From: an uncultured Rikenellaceae bacterium
Lineage (GTDB): Bacteria > Bacteroidota > Bacteroidia > Bacteroidales > Rikenellaceae
Reading direction: 5' to 3'
Assembly (NCBI GenBank): GCA_947037995.1
Contig: CAMQUV010000028.1
Location: 1 to 9,069, forward strand
Length of the DNA stretch: 9,069 bases
Shown here: in pieces, positions 1 through 6,459 of the stretch
Position numbering within the stretch: the first letter of the stretch is position 1
How the letters are laid out: each line of letters begins with the position of its first letter
Notes under the pieces: model-generated
Database searches by the model: none
What the model saw: the letters and a program-made list of their open reading frames with translations, nothing else
Told to the model about the DNA's origin: nothing
Program-made: the position numbers and the translations under genes

Positions 1-365
1 GCACCATCTTCTCCCAGCGTAATCCCAGCGTGCGAAGCACAAATAGTTACATTCGATTTTGTATAAGCGAGGCATTGTCTGATTTGGTCATAGACTCTTC
101 CCGTCGCAAACGCCGCAAACGTCCCTACGAACGGCACTTTCCCTGCCGTAGCAAGTCCAGCCGCCACGTCAATCATATTTGCTTCTGCTATTCCCGCTTG
201 GAAAAATCTATCGGGATTTTCTTTTTGGAATTTGTCAAATTTCACTGAGCCAGTCAAATCGGCACACATAGCGACAACATTCGGGTTAATTTGCCCGATT
301 TCGGCGAGTCCATCACCAAATCCACTACGTGTATCTTTATTTCCTTGTATTGTATATTTTTTCAT
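1..365 (-). CDS. Transketolase, C-terminal subunit (partial, N-terminal 121 residues)
   Basis: This is the start of the second half of a two-piece transketolase, which transfers two-carbon ketol units between sugar phosphates in the non-oxidative pentose phosphate pathway, using thiamine diphosphate (TPP). Translating the minus strand from the ATG at 363-365 gives an open frame to the window edge, beginning [20 protein letters not shown]. The pyrimidine-binding domain is recognisable: GIAEANM at residues 58-64, where E61 matches the glutamate that activates TPP; the [15 protein letters not shown] stretch around 82-96; and [11 protein letters not shown] at 111-121. The remaining pyrimidine domain and the C-terminal domain lie outside the window. 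The start is 44 nt after the stop of the N-terminal subunit gene, with no terminator between, so the two halves are almost certainly co-transcribed. No clear Shine-Dalgarno is seen in the AT-rich leader. A deoxyxylulose-phosphate synthase is less likely because the partner half has transketolase-type motifs. Confidence 0.95.
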   Translation of the reverse strand, partial: MKKYTIQGNKDTRSGFGDGLAEIGQINPNVVAMCADLTGSVKFDKFQKENPDRFFQAGIAEANMIDVAAGLATAGKVPFVGTFAAFATGRVYDQIRQCLAYTKSNVTICASHAGITLGEDG

Positions 366-409
366 CGAATCTAATTTCTATAATATTATAAGTATATTTT
401 TTTATTGAC

Positions 410-1267
410 CTAGAAGTCTCCTAACGGTGTAGTTTTGAGCTGTTCTAGTGCTTTGATAGTTTGGTCAGCATTTGTCGCTTTACCGTGGAATTCGCAAGTA
501 TCTTCCATAAAGTCGACCCCTTTTCCCATAATGGTTTTAGCAAGGATAATCACTGGTTTATCTTTCCCCGACGCTGTAGTCGCAGCATATTCAAGTGTTT
601 CAACGACTTTTTCCATATTGTGTCCGTCAACTTGCAGTACTCTCCAACCGAATGCTTCGAATTTTTCAGGAAGGTTATTCACACTACCAGGTAGAACCTC
701 TTGGCAAGTGCCATCAATTTGTTGGTTATTCCAGTCTACAATAGCTATAAGGTTGTCAATTCTGTGTGCCACCGCAAACATTGCCGCTTCCCAGATTTGC
801 CCCTCTTCGAGTTCTCCGTCTCCCATCATAACAAACACTTTGTTTGTATCACCATCGAGTTTTTTGGCAAGAGCCGAACCAGCCGCTACCGAAAGTCCTT
901 GTCCGAGCGAACCGCTGGCAACCCTAATTCCCGGAAGTTTTGTGCTTGGCGAAGGGTGTCCCTGTAGTCTGCTGCCAAGGTGTCTGAACGTAGAGAGCTC
1001 TTCCACGGGGAAGTATCCACGTCTAGCCATAGTGCTATACAGAACCGGCGATATATGCCCATTCGACAAGTAGAACATATCTTCGTTATTCCCAGTCATA
1101 GTAAAGTTATCAGGGTTGATATTCATAACCTTGAAATAGAGTGCTGTCATTATATCAGTAGCACTCATAGAGCCCCCCGGGTGTCCCGAGTTGATATTGC
1201 TGACCATTCTAATGATGTCACGTCTAACTTGAGTGGCAATAGTTTGTAGTTCGTTGATGGTTTTCAT
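410..1267 (-). CDS. Transketolase, N-terminal subunit
   Basis: This 285-residue protein is the TPP pyrophosphate-binding half of a split transketolase. It should pair with the product of the next gene to form the active enzyme of the pentose phosphate pathway in the cytoplasm. Visible family motifs are GHPGGS at residues 28-33, the SNGHIS segment at 68-73 with a conserved histidine at 71, QGHPS at 102-106 and GSLGQGLS at 119-126. The TPP/metal-binding motif runs from GDG at 149-151 to NN at 180-181. H261 in the EFHGKA segment matches another conserved active-site position. The length is normal for the N-terminal subunit and the frame is intact. It begins 25 nt after the AI-2E-family gene, too short a gap for an independent promoter of the usual type, so it probably belongs to the psd transcript. 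Split transketolases are common in Bacteroidota, Firmicutes and archaea. Confidence 0.95.
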   Translation of the reverse strand: MKTINELQTIATQVRRDIIRMVSNINSGHPGGSMSATDIMTALYFKVMNINPDNFTMTGNNEDMFYLSNGHISPVLYSTMARRGYFPVEELSTFRHLGSRLQGHPSPSTKLPGIRVASGSLGQGLSVAAGSALAKKLDGDTNKVFVMMGDGELEEGQIWEAAMFAVAHRIDNLIAIVDWNNQQIDGTCQEVLPGSVNNLPEKFEAFGWRVLQVDGHNMEKVVETLEYAATTASGKDKPVIILAKTIMGKGVDFMEDTCEFHGKATNADQTIKALEQLKTTPLGDF

Positions 1268-1292
1268 TTAGGATTAATATTTATTATTTTTT

Positions 1293-2381
1293 TTATATAT
1301 TTTCAGTTAATTTTTTCACGAGCGTCACGTTGCTAAGGAACTCTTTTGCAAAGACTCTTATGACCGTATATGCCGGTACCGCCAATAGCATACCAACAAT
1401 TCCCGCAATTTGCCCTGCCATCAATATCACGATAAAGATTTCGAGCGGATGTGCTTTTACAGAGCTGGCATATATATATGGTTGCAGTAGCATATTATCA
1501 ACAAATTGGAACAAAATAAGTACCGTAAGCACCTGTGCAATCAAAGCATCGGTTTCGATAGCGTTATTGTTCGAGACAATAGCTATTCCCAGCCCTATGA
1601 CCCCTCCAATGAGCGGCCCCACGTATGGAATAACATTTAGGACAGCCGTAATCATTGCCACGAGTATGGCCGTATTAAAGTCCATTCCCATTAGATACAG
1701 TGCAAGTGTAACAACCACCATTTTGATTAATGATTCGATTGATATTCCCACAAAATATCGTGCAATAAGCGTAGTGGCACTATTTAGCGCCCTGGTAGCA
1801 TTCGCTTCGAGTTTCGATGGGAACATCGCTGTCACCCACGAGGAGAACATTTTATCATCGTTGAGAAAGAAAAAAGCAATAAAACTGACGCAAAAAATCC
1901 CCATCATTATATCCGTTGTGAACGTAATAGCCGTCCCCACCGTGTTTTGAATAAGGTCGCTATTAAGTAGTGGCTCAATTCTTTTCTTTATAATTTCGTT
2001 AAAAGAGATATTTGCTTGCGGAAATGTCTCATTTATTTTGTTCTGCAAATCACTAATTGGATGTGAAATGCTTGTTGCGATATCAGCGTTTTGGCTGAGT
2101 GCCCCAATCTTGTTAAAAGTAGCTGGTACGATGACGTACAGTAGCCCCGTAATCATAGCAATTAAAGAGACTAGTGTTATCGTTGCCGCCAGGGTTCTTG
2201 ATGGCGAGAATTTTTTAATGCGAATCTTCTGAACAAGAGCCACAATAGGTTTTCCAACCACAGCAATCACTGCCGCGCCCAGTACATAGAACACAAGTGT
2301 TGAGAAGTACCATATAAAAAGAGAAATTAGAATCACCCCTGCGATAGCAGCGAAGATTCTCATAGTAGGTGTTAGTTGCAT
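1293..2381 (-). CDS. AI-2E/PerM-family transporter (UPF0118, PF01594)
   Basis: This is an integral inner-membrane protein of 362 residues in the family that includes E. coli TqsA, YdiK and PerM and some sodium/proton antiporters. Hydrophobic segments are seen at roughly 8-27, 29-45, 64-86, 150-173, 208-232, 236-268, 280-300 and 312-340, with a polar loop at about 90-148 between the third and fourth. The family signature IPYVGPLIGG lies at 251-260. The C-terminal family pattern is also present: VDNMLLQP at 294-301, a conserved HPL at 311-313, then a glycine-rich turn and AVPAY at 334-338. The substrate cannot be told from sequence, and autoinducer-2 export should not be assumed, because the family name comes from one member. 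Its ATG lies inside the end of psd (10-nt overlap), suggesting translational coupling. It is followed after 25 nt by the transketolase N-terminal gene. Confidence 0.92.
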   Translation of the reverse strand: MQLTPTMRIFAAIAGVILISLFIWYFSTLVFYVLGAAVIAVVGKPIVALVQKIRIKKFSPSRTLAATITLVSLIAMITGLLYVIVPATFNKIGALSQNADIATSISHPISDLQNKINETFPQANISFNEIIKKRIEPLLNSDLIQNTVGTAITFTTDIMMGIFCVSFIAFFFLNDDKMFSSWVTAMFPSKLEANATRALNSATTLIARYFVGISIESLIKMVVVTLALYLMGMDFNTAILVAMITAVLNVIPYVGPLIGGVIGLGIAIVSNNNAIETDALIAQVLTVLILFQFVDNMLLQPYIYASSVKAHPLEIFIVILMAGQIAGIVGMLLAVPAYTVIRVFAKEFLSNVTLVKKLTENI

Positions 2382-3034
2382 TTCGGAAGGTTTGCTATAA
2401 TGGTTTTAGTTCCCGTTGTCATATCTCCCACTTTGACGTTTACGTGCGTCCCCAGTGGCAGGAATATATCAACTCTGGAGCCGAATTTAATGAATCCGCA
2501 ATTTTGATTTTGTTTGGCAGCTTCGTGTTTAGGTGCGTACGCTACGATTCTTCGAGCAACGAAACCAGCAATTTGTCTAAACAGTACTTTGTTCGTTCCC
2601 GTATTAATTACGGTAGTAGTTCTTTCATTTTCAGTAGACGATTTAGGGTGCCACGCAACTAGGAATTTCCCTTGGTGGTGTTTGTGATATTCGATATCAC
2701 CCGAGACAGGGTACCAGTTCATATGTACATTCCACACGGACATAAAAACAGATATTTGAATTCTCTCGTCTTTGAAAAACTCATCTTCGTAGACTTCTTC
2801 AATAGCTACTACTTCTCCATCTGCCGGAGCGTAGATGATAGAGTTGTTTTCTGGTGGTGTGATTCTGGCAGGTTGTCTGAAGAATCTAATAATGAACAAC
2901 CATAGTAAAAGTAGCACTCCACCTGCAATGCAGGCAATAATAGTTGGTGTCGTTAACGTAACGACTATCGCTAATAGGGCGAAAAGAATTGTCGACCTAA
3001 CAATAATATTGTAACCTTCCTTGTGAATTTTCAT
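2372..3034 (-). CDS. psd: Phosphatidylserine decarboxylase, short (Psd-related) type
   Basis: This enzyme decarboxylates phosphatidylserine to phosphatidylethanolamine at the inner membrane. It is a self-processing pro-enzyme whose serine becomes a pyruvoyl cofactor. The 220 residues begin with a hydrophobic hairpin at about 11-50, followed by the YAPADGEV motif at 68-75, the WNVHMN segment at 101-106 with conserved H104, and NERT at 136-139. The cleavage site is KFGSRVD at 183-189, so the predicted break is between G185 and S186. This matches the short family of Bacteroidota and many other bacteria, which lacks the LGST of the longer E. coli enzyme. The length is usual and the frame intact. 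It is the first gene after the promoter at 3082-3112 and overlaps the next gene by 10 nt. The partner gene pssA, often adjacent in this phylum, is absent here. Confidence 0.95.
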   Translation of the reverse strand: MKIHKEGYNIIVRSTILFALLAIVVTLTTPTIIACIAGGVLLLLWLFIIRFFRQPARITPPENNSIIYAPADGEVVAIEEVYEDEFFKDERIQISVFMSVWNVHMNWYPVSGDIEYHKHHQGKFLVAWHPKSSTENERTTTVINTGTNKVLFRQIAGFVARRIVAYAPKHEAAKQNQNCGFIKFGSRVDIFLPLGTHVNVKVGDMTTGTKTIIANLPKCN

Positions 3035-3081
3035 TTAAATGGTGGGGTATATGGCTCTTTGTGAGTGTAAAAATTGTTGTA

Positions 3082-3112
3082 CAAAGATATATAAAAAAAG
3101 CACAAAAACGAA
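3082..3112 (-). promoter_or_regulatory. Putative Bacteroidota-type promoter for psd
   Basis: Read on the minus strand, TATCTTTG (3082-3089) matches the Bacteroidota -7 consensus TAnnTTTG exactly. A TTCG at 3109-3112, one base off TTTG, sits 19 nt upstream of it. Transcription would begin near 3075, leaving a leader of about 40 nt before the psd ATG. The position just after the secDF terminator and before a four-gene run supports the call. The -33 element is imperfect, and a better-matching TTTG lies too close to the -7 box to serve. Confidence 0.6.
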
Positions 3113-3188
3113 AAATATCTTAAAAAGGGGAGTTATCATCTTTCAAAACATTATCTAGTTCTGTTTACACCTTCGCATCACCCCAAAC

Positions 3189-3227
3189 AAACACCCCCAG
3201 CTCACATATTATGAGTTGGGGGTGTTT
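3189..3227 (-). terminator. Intrinsic terminator downstream of secDF
   Basis: A 16-bp stem with a single G-T pair and a 7-nt loop is formed by 3189-3204 and 3212-3227, with a run of five G-C pairs in its middle. On the minus strand it begins 39 nt past the secDF stop codon and is followed by GTTTGTTT, a modest U-rich tail. It separates the secDF transcript from the psd promoter. The stem is nearly symmetric, but there is no plus-strand gene for it to serve. Confidence 0.8.
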
Positions 3228-3244
3228 ATATTATTTAGTATTGT

Positions 3245-3262
3245 CTTAGCTTATCAGCTAAG
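3245..3262 (-). other. Small perfect hairpin just after the secDF stop
   Basis: A perfect 7-bp inverted repeat (CTTAGCT / AGCTAAG) with a 4-nt loop begins 4 nt after the secDF TAA. It stands 17 nt ahead of the larger terminator stem. It has no U-tract of its own, so it is more likely a 3' end-stabilising or accessory structure than a separate terminator. Its function is not known. Confidence 0.5.
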
Positions 3263-3266
3263 CGTA

Positions 3267-6236
3267 TTAGTTTTTCTTTTCTTTTTTTCTAAGAAGGTCA
3301 TAAGCCACAGGTGTAGCAACGAATATAGAAGAGAAGGTACCTACAATAACTCCAACAAGCAGAGCGAAAATAAATCCTCTAATAACTTCTCCACCGAAAA
3401 GGAATATTGCAAGCAGCACGACAATAGTAGAGCCAGCTGTATTCACGGTACGCGCTAGAGTTTGGTTCACGGCGTTGTTCATATTTTCTTTATTAGTTCT
3501 TTTCGGGAACAGGAACATATTTTCTCTAATACGGTCAAATATAATCACTGTATCATTAATCGAGTATCCGATAATAGTAAGAATCGCGGCAATAAATGCT
3601 TGGTCAATAGTAAGGTTGAACGGCATCACAGTATAAAGCAGTGAGAACAGTCCGATAGTAAGCAGCGCATCGTGAATAAGCGATACGATACCACCGATAC
3701 CATACTCCCATTTTTTGAATCTTATAGCGATATATATTCCAATCGCAATAAGCGAGAAGAATACTGCAATAAGCGAGTTGATTTTAATATCGTGTGCAAT
3801 CGAAGGTCCAACCATATCTCTTGCTATAATTCCGTACGGATTTTCTGTAGTAGTAGTAAATTCTTGGAACGATATTTCGTTAGCGTATAGAGGCGCCAGC
3901 GCTTTGTATAGTTCTTCGTTAATTTGGTTAGTAACATCTTCAGAGTTGTCTTGGTATTTGTATTGTGTAATAATACGTTTTTGCGCTTGCGCTTCGGTAC
4001 CAAATTGTTTTACTTCGAGTGATTTTTCAGCTTCACTAGCATTTACAGCGAAGTTAGCATCTAGTGCTTCTCTGACTGCATTATCGGCAACTGGTTGGTC
4101 GAATCTCACAACGAACGTACGTCCTCCTGTAAATTCAACACCATAGTTAAGCCCTCTAATCGAAAGCGAAGTAACAACGACAACAAGTATTGCGATAGAG
4201 AACATATAAGCATATTTTCTCGCTTTGATAAAGTCGAATTTAGTATTTTGCAGGAAGTTTTGCGTTAGTTTATTACTAAAGTATATATTTTTATTTTTGT
4301 TAAGCAGTGCTTCGAAAATAAGTCTAGTAATAAATATTGCGCAGAACAGCGAAGTAAGTATCCCAATAATAAGAGTAGTAGCAAATCCTTGAACAGGTCC
4401 TGTTCCGAATATAAATAGTACTATCCCCGTAATAAGAGTAGTTGCGTTACCATCAATAATTGCTGAGTAGGCATTTTTGAAACCGTCACGAAGTGAAGTA
4501 GAGAGGACTTTTCCTGATCTAAGTTCTTCTTTGACCCTTTCGTAAATAATCACGTTCGCATCAACCGCCATCCCCATTGTAAGGACAATTCCGGCGATAC
4601 CAGGCAGTGTAAGCACTGACCCGAAGCTAACAAGCACTCCGAACAGGAAGAACAGGTTTGCAATAAGAGCAACACTAGCAACCACCCCAGCTGTGTGGTA
4701 GAAGAATATCATATAAATAAGAACAAGTACGAATGCTAGAATAAACGAGCTCATACCTGCGTCAATAGATTCTTGTCCAAGAGTTGGTCCTACGACTGCT
4801 TCTTGAATAATTCTAGCAGGAGCCGGTAGTTTACCTGATTTAAGTACGTTTGCAAGGTCTTTCGCTTCTGTGATAGTAAAGTTACCAGAGATTTGCGATT
4901 GTCCACCTGTAATTTCGCCACTCACACGAGGTGCGCTATACACATAGTTATCAAGCACGATAGCTATGCAGTTTCCCGCATTGTCTGCAGTAAGTCTCGC
5001 CCATTTCTTAGCTCCTTCTGCGTTCATTGACATAGAAACCTCAGCCGCCGAGCCCGACTGTCCGAATTGTCCAGCTGCGTCAACAACTGCTGCTCCATCA
5101 AGCGGTGCTTTGCCGTTCGATGTAGATTTGATAGCGTATAGTTCGTAGTAGTTATCTGAGTCTTGTGCTGCTTTCACTCCCCAAAGGAATTTCATATCAC
5201 GAGGGAATAGTGCTTTAACTTGTTGTAGGCTAAGCATTTGGTTGATAGCAACTGTATCGCTAGCTTTAGCCATAGCTACAACAGGTCCGTCATTTTCGAA
5301 GGGTTGTAGTTTTGCGATAAGCGGGTATAGTTTGTTATCCGTAACGTTAAGTGAGTCAGCTGCATTTTCGTTTCCAGCAAGCGCCGCAACAATGTCGTCC
5401 GCTTCTTTTACTTTTTCTACTTGAATTTTGGTAGAGTCAGCGTTTTGTGTATCGTTAGCCGCGTTCAGGTCATAAATGATTTGGTTGGCTTGCATAATAT
5501 AAGGAAGAACCTCTTGTGCTTTGTAGGTAGACCAGAATTGCAGGTTAGCAGTTCCTTGTAGCAGTTTACGAACACGCGCAGGGTCTTTGATACCAGGAAG
5601 TTCCACTAGGATACGTCCTGAGTTTTCGAGTCTTTGAATATTAGGTTGCGAAACTCCGAAACGGTTAATACGGTTAGAAAGGACGTTGAACGAGTTTGCG
5701 ATAGCCGCTTCGGCCTCTTCTCTAATCACTTTAATAACTTGTTCGTTAGTCGAGTTCGGTTTGATTTTGTCTTTAAATTCAACCGTAGCGAAAATTGCAG
5801 CAAGGTTTCCGTCGGGAGCGATTTTTTGGTATTCTTGGTTGAAGAGTGTTATATAGTCTTCGGTCGAAACTGTTTGCGCTTTTTTGGCTTCCACAAGAGC
5901 GAGTTGGAATTGTGGGTTAGGGTTGTTGTTCGCAAGCGCTTTGATAATGTCTTGGACTTCAATTTCTAGAGTAACGTTCATTCCTCCACGAAGGTCAAGT
6001 CCGAGGTTTATTTCTCGTTCTTGGCATTCGGCGTACGTGTACTGCATAAATCCGAGGTTGTAGACCACTTCGGACTTCATAGAGTCGAGGTATGCTGCTT
6101 CTTTGCCAGCGTCGCCGTTAGAGATTTCAAGCGCGTCTTTTTGGACACCGCTAGTGATAAATGTGAATGATAACTGGAATGCGCACGCTAGAGCGAGCAT
6201 AAAAGCTAAGAATTTTAGAGCACCTTTATTTTGCAT
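3267..6236 (-). CDS. secDF: Fused protein translocase subunit SecDF
   Basis: SecDF is the Sec-translocon accessory pump, which uses the proton gradient to pull secreted proteins across the inner membrane. SecD and SecF are fused in one 989-residue chain, the usual Bacteroidota arrangement and length. A first membrane segment at about 8-28 is followed by a large periplasmic region to about 490, containing the LGLDLRGGMN motif at 78-87. SecD membrane segments then span about 495-643, including GMAVDANVIIYERV, where D559 is the conserved transmembrane aspartate. The SecF half starts near 676 and contains NYGVEFTGG at 697-705, a periplasmic loop to about 818, and GYSINDTVIIFDRIREN at 890-906 with conserved D895. 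R929 in LARTVN fits the conserved SecF arginine. An Asn/Asp/Ala-rich stretch at about 258-302 in the periplasmic region is probably a lineage-variable insertion. The gene has its own promoter at 6299-6330 and terminator at 3189-3227, so it is probably monocistronic. Confidence 0.97.
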   Translation of the reverse strand: MQNKGALKFLAFMLALACAFQLSFTFITSGVQKDALEISNGDAGKEAAYLDSMKSEVVYNLGFMQYTYAECQEREINLGLDLRGGMNVTLEIEVQDIIKALANNNPNPQFQLALVEAKKAQTVSTEDYITLFNQEYQKIAPDGNLAAIFATVEFKDKIKPNSTNEQVIKVIREEAEAAIANSFNVLSNRINRFGVSQPNIQRLENSGRILVELPGIKDPARVRKLLQGTANLQFWSTYKAQEVLPYIMQANQIIYDLNAANDTQNADSTKIQVEKVKEADDIVAALAGNENAADSLNVTDNKLYPLIAKLQPFENDGPVVAMAKASDTVAINQMLSLQQVKALFPRDMKFLWGVKAAQDSDNYYELYAIKSTSNGKAPLDGAAVVDAAGQFGQSGSAAEVSMSMNAEGAKKWARLTADNAGNCIAIVLDNYVYSAPRVSGEITGGQSQISGNFTITEAKDLANVLKSGKLPAPARIIQEAVVGPTLGQESIDAGMSSFILAFVLVLIYMIFFYHTAGVVASVALIANLFFLFGVLVSFGSVLTLPGIAGIVLTMGMAVDANVIIYERVKEELRSGKVLSTSLRDGFKNAYSAIIDGNATTLITGIVLFIFGTGPVQGFATTLIIGILTSLFCAIFITRLIFEALLNKNKNIYFSNKLTQNFLQNTKFDFIKARKYAYMFSIAILVVVVTSLSIRGLNYGVEFTGGRTFVVRFDQPVADNAVREALDANFAVNASEAEKSLEVKQFGTEAQAQKRIITQYKYQDNSEDVTNQINEELYKALAPLYANEISFQEFTTTTENPYGIIARDMVGPSIAHDIKINSLIAVFFSLIAIGIYIAIRFKKWEYGIGGIVSLIHDALLTIGLFSLLYTVMPFNLTIDQAFIAAILTIIGYSINDTVIIFDRIRENMFLFPKRTNKENMNNAVNQTLARTVNTAGSTIVVLLAIFLFGGEVIRGFIFALLVGVIVGTFSSIFVATPVAYDLLRKKEKKN

Positions 6237-6298
6237 AGGGTAAAAATTTTGTATAGTTGTTTCTTGTAATTATTATTGATTTTATTTTAAACAATTGG

Positions 6299-6330
6299 CA
6301 AATATAGATAAATAAATTAATTAAACCAAA
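6299..6330 (-). promoter_or_regulatory. Strong Bacteroidota-type promoter for secDF
   Basis: On the minus strand, TTTG (6327-6330) is separated by exactly 20 nt from TATATTTG (6299-6306). Both elements match the Bacteroidota primary sigma consensus (TTTG, N19-21, TAnnTTTG) without a mismatch. Transcription would begin near 6292, giving an AT-rich leader of about 56 nt before the secDF ATG, with no clear Shine-Dalgarno. The surrounding spacer 6237-6360 is only about 19% G+C, typical of a promoter region in this phylum. Confidence 0.75.
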
Positions 6331-6363
6331 TTTAGGTAGTGGTAAAAGTAAAGTATCTATGGG

Positions 6364-6459
6364 CATTGCGCCAATATTGAGTAGCGCTCGAACTGTTTGA
6401 ACTCTACTTTTGCTAAGGTGACCACGCACAAACGGGGCGCCTTTGGACCTATAATTCAA
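6364..6459 (-). other. GC-richer block after tolC; possible IS110-type transposase remnant
   Basis: The non-coding side of this block (6361-6448) is about 52% G+C, against about 19% in the adjoining 6237-6360, so it looks unlike ordinary spacer. One minus-strand frame, entered from a TTG inside the last codons of tolC, reads GAPFVRGHLSKSRVQTVRAL at residues 7-26, followed by LNIGAM. This resembles the C-terminal helix-rich region of IS110/IS116 transposases (an APF element, then RG-x-(I/L)SK and (V/I)R-x-LL-x-x-AM). The resemblance stops after about 32 codons and runs into the secDF promoter, so it is not an expressed gene. I recognise the pattern from memory only; chance similarity is quite possible. 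No terminal repeats or target-site duplication were found. Confidence 0.22.

Noticed and set aside
435..1073. A 212-codon open frame on the plus strand opposite the transketolase N-terminal gene.
   Set aside because: It is antisense to a gene with clear family motifs, and its translation is Ser/Pro-rich with no recognisable domain; it is a shadow frame.
1330..1950. A 206-codon plus-strand frame opposite the AI-2E-family gene, with hydrophobic patches.
   Set aside because: The hydrophobicity mirrors the membrane protein on the other strand, and no own promoter or domain is seen.
3121..3188. A possible second hairpin or promoter between the secDF terminator and the psd promoter.
   Set aside because: The GGGG/CCCC pairing extends only 4 bp around a very long loop, and TAATGTTTTG does not keep the TAnnTTTG spacing.
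3181..3227. The long inverted repeat as a mobile-element end or a phase-variation site.
   Set aside because: It is a single stem with a 7-nt loop just after a gene and with a U-rich tail, which is adequately explained as a terminator.
6226..6459. A 77-codon minus-strand frame spanning the whole tolC-secDF spacer, as an expressed small protein.
   Set aside because: It begins with TTG inside tolC, runs through the secDF promoter into the secDF start, and its second half is AT-rich spacer. Only its first 32 codons are kept, as a possible remnant.
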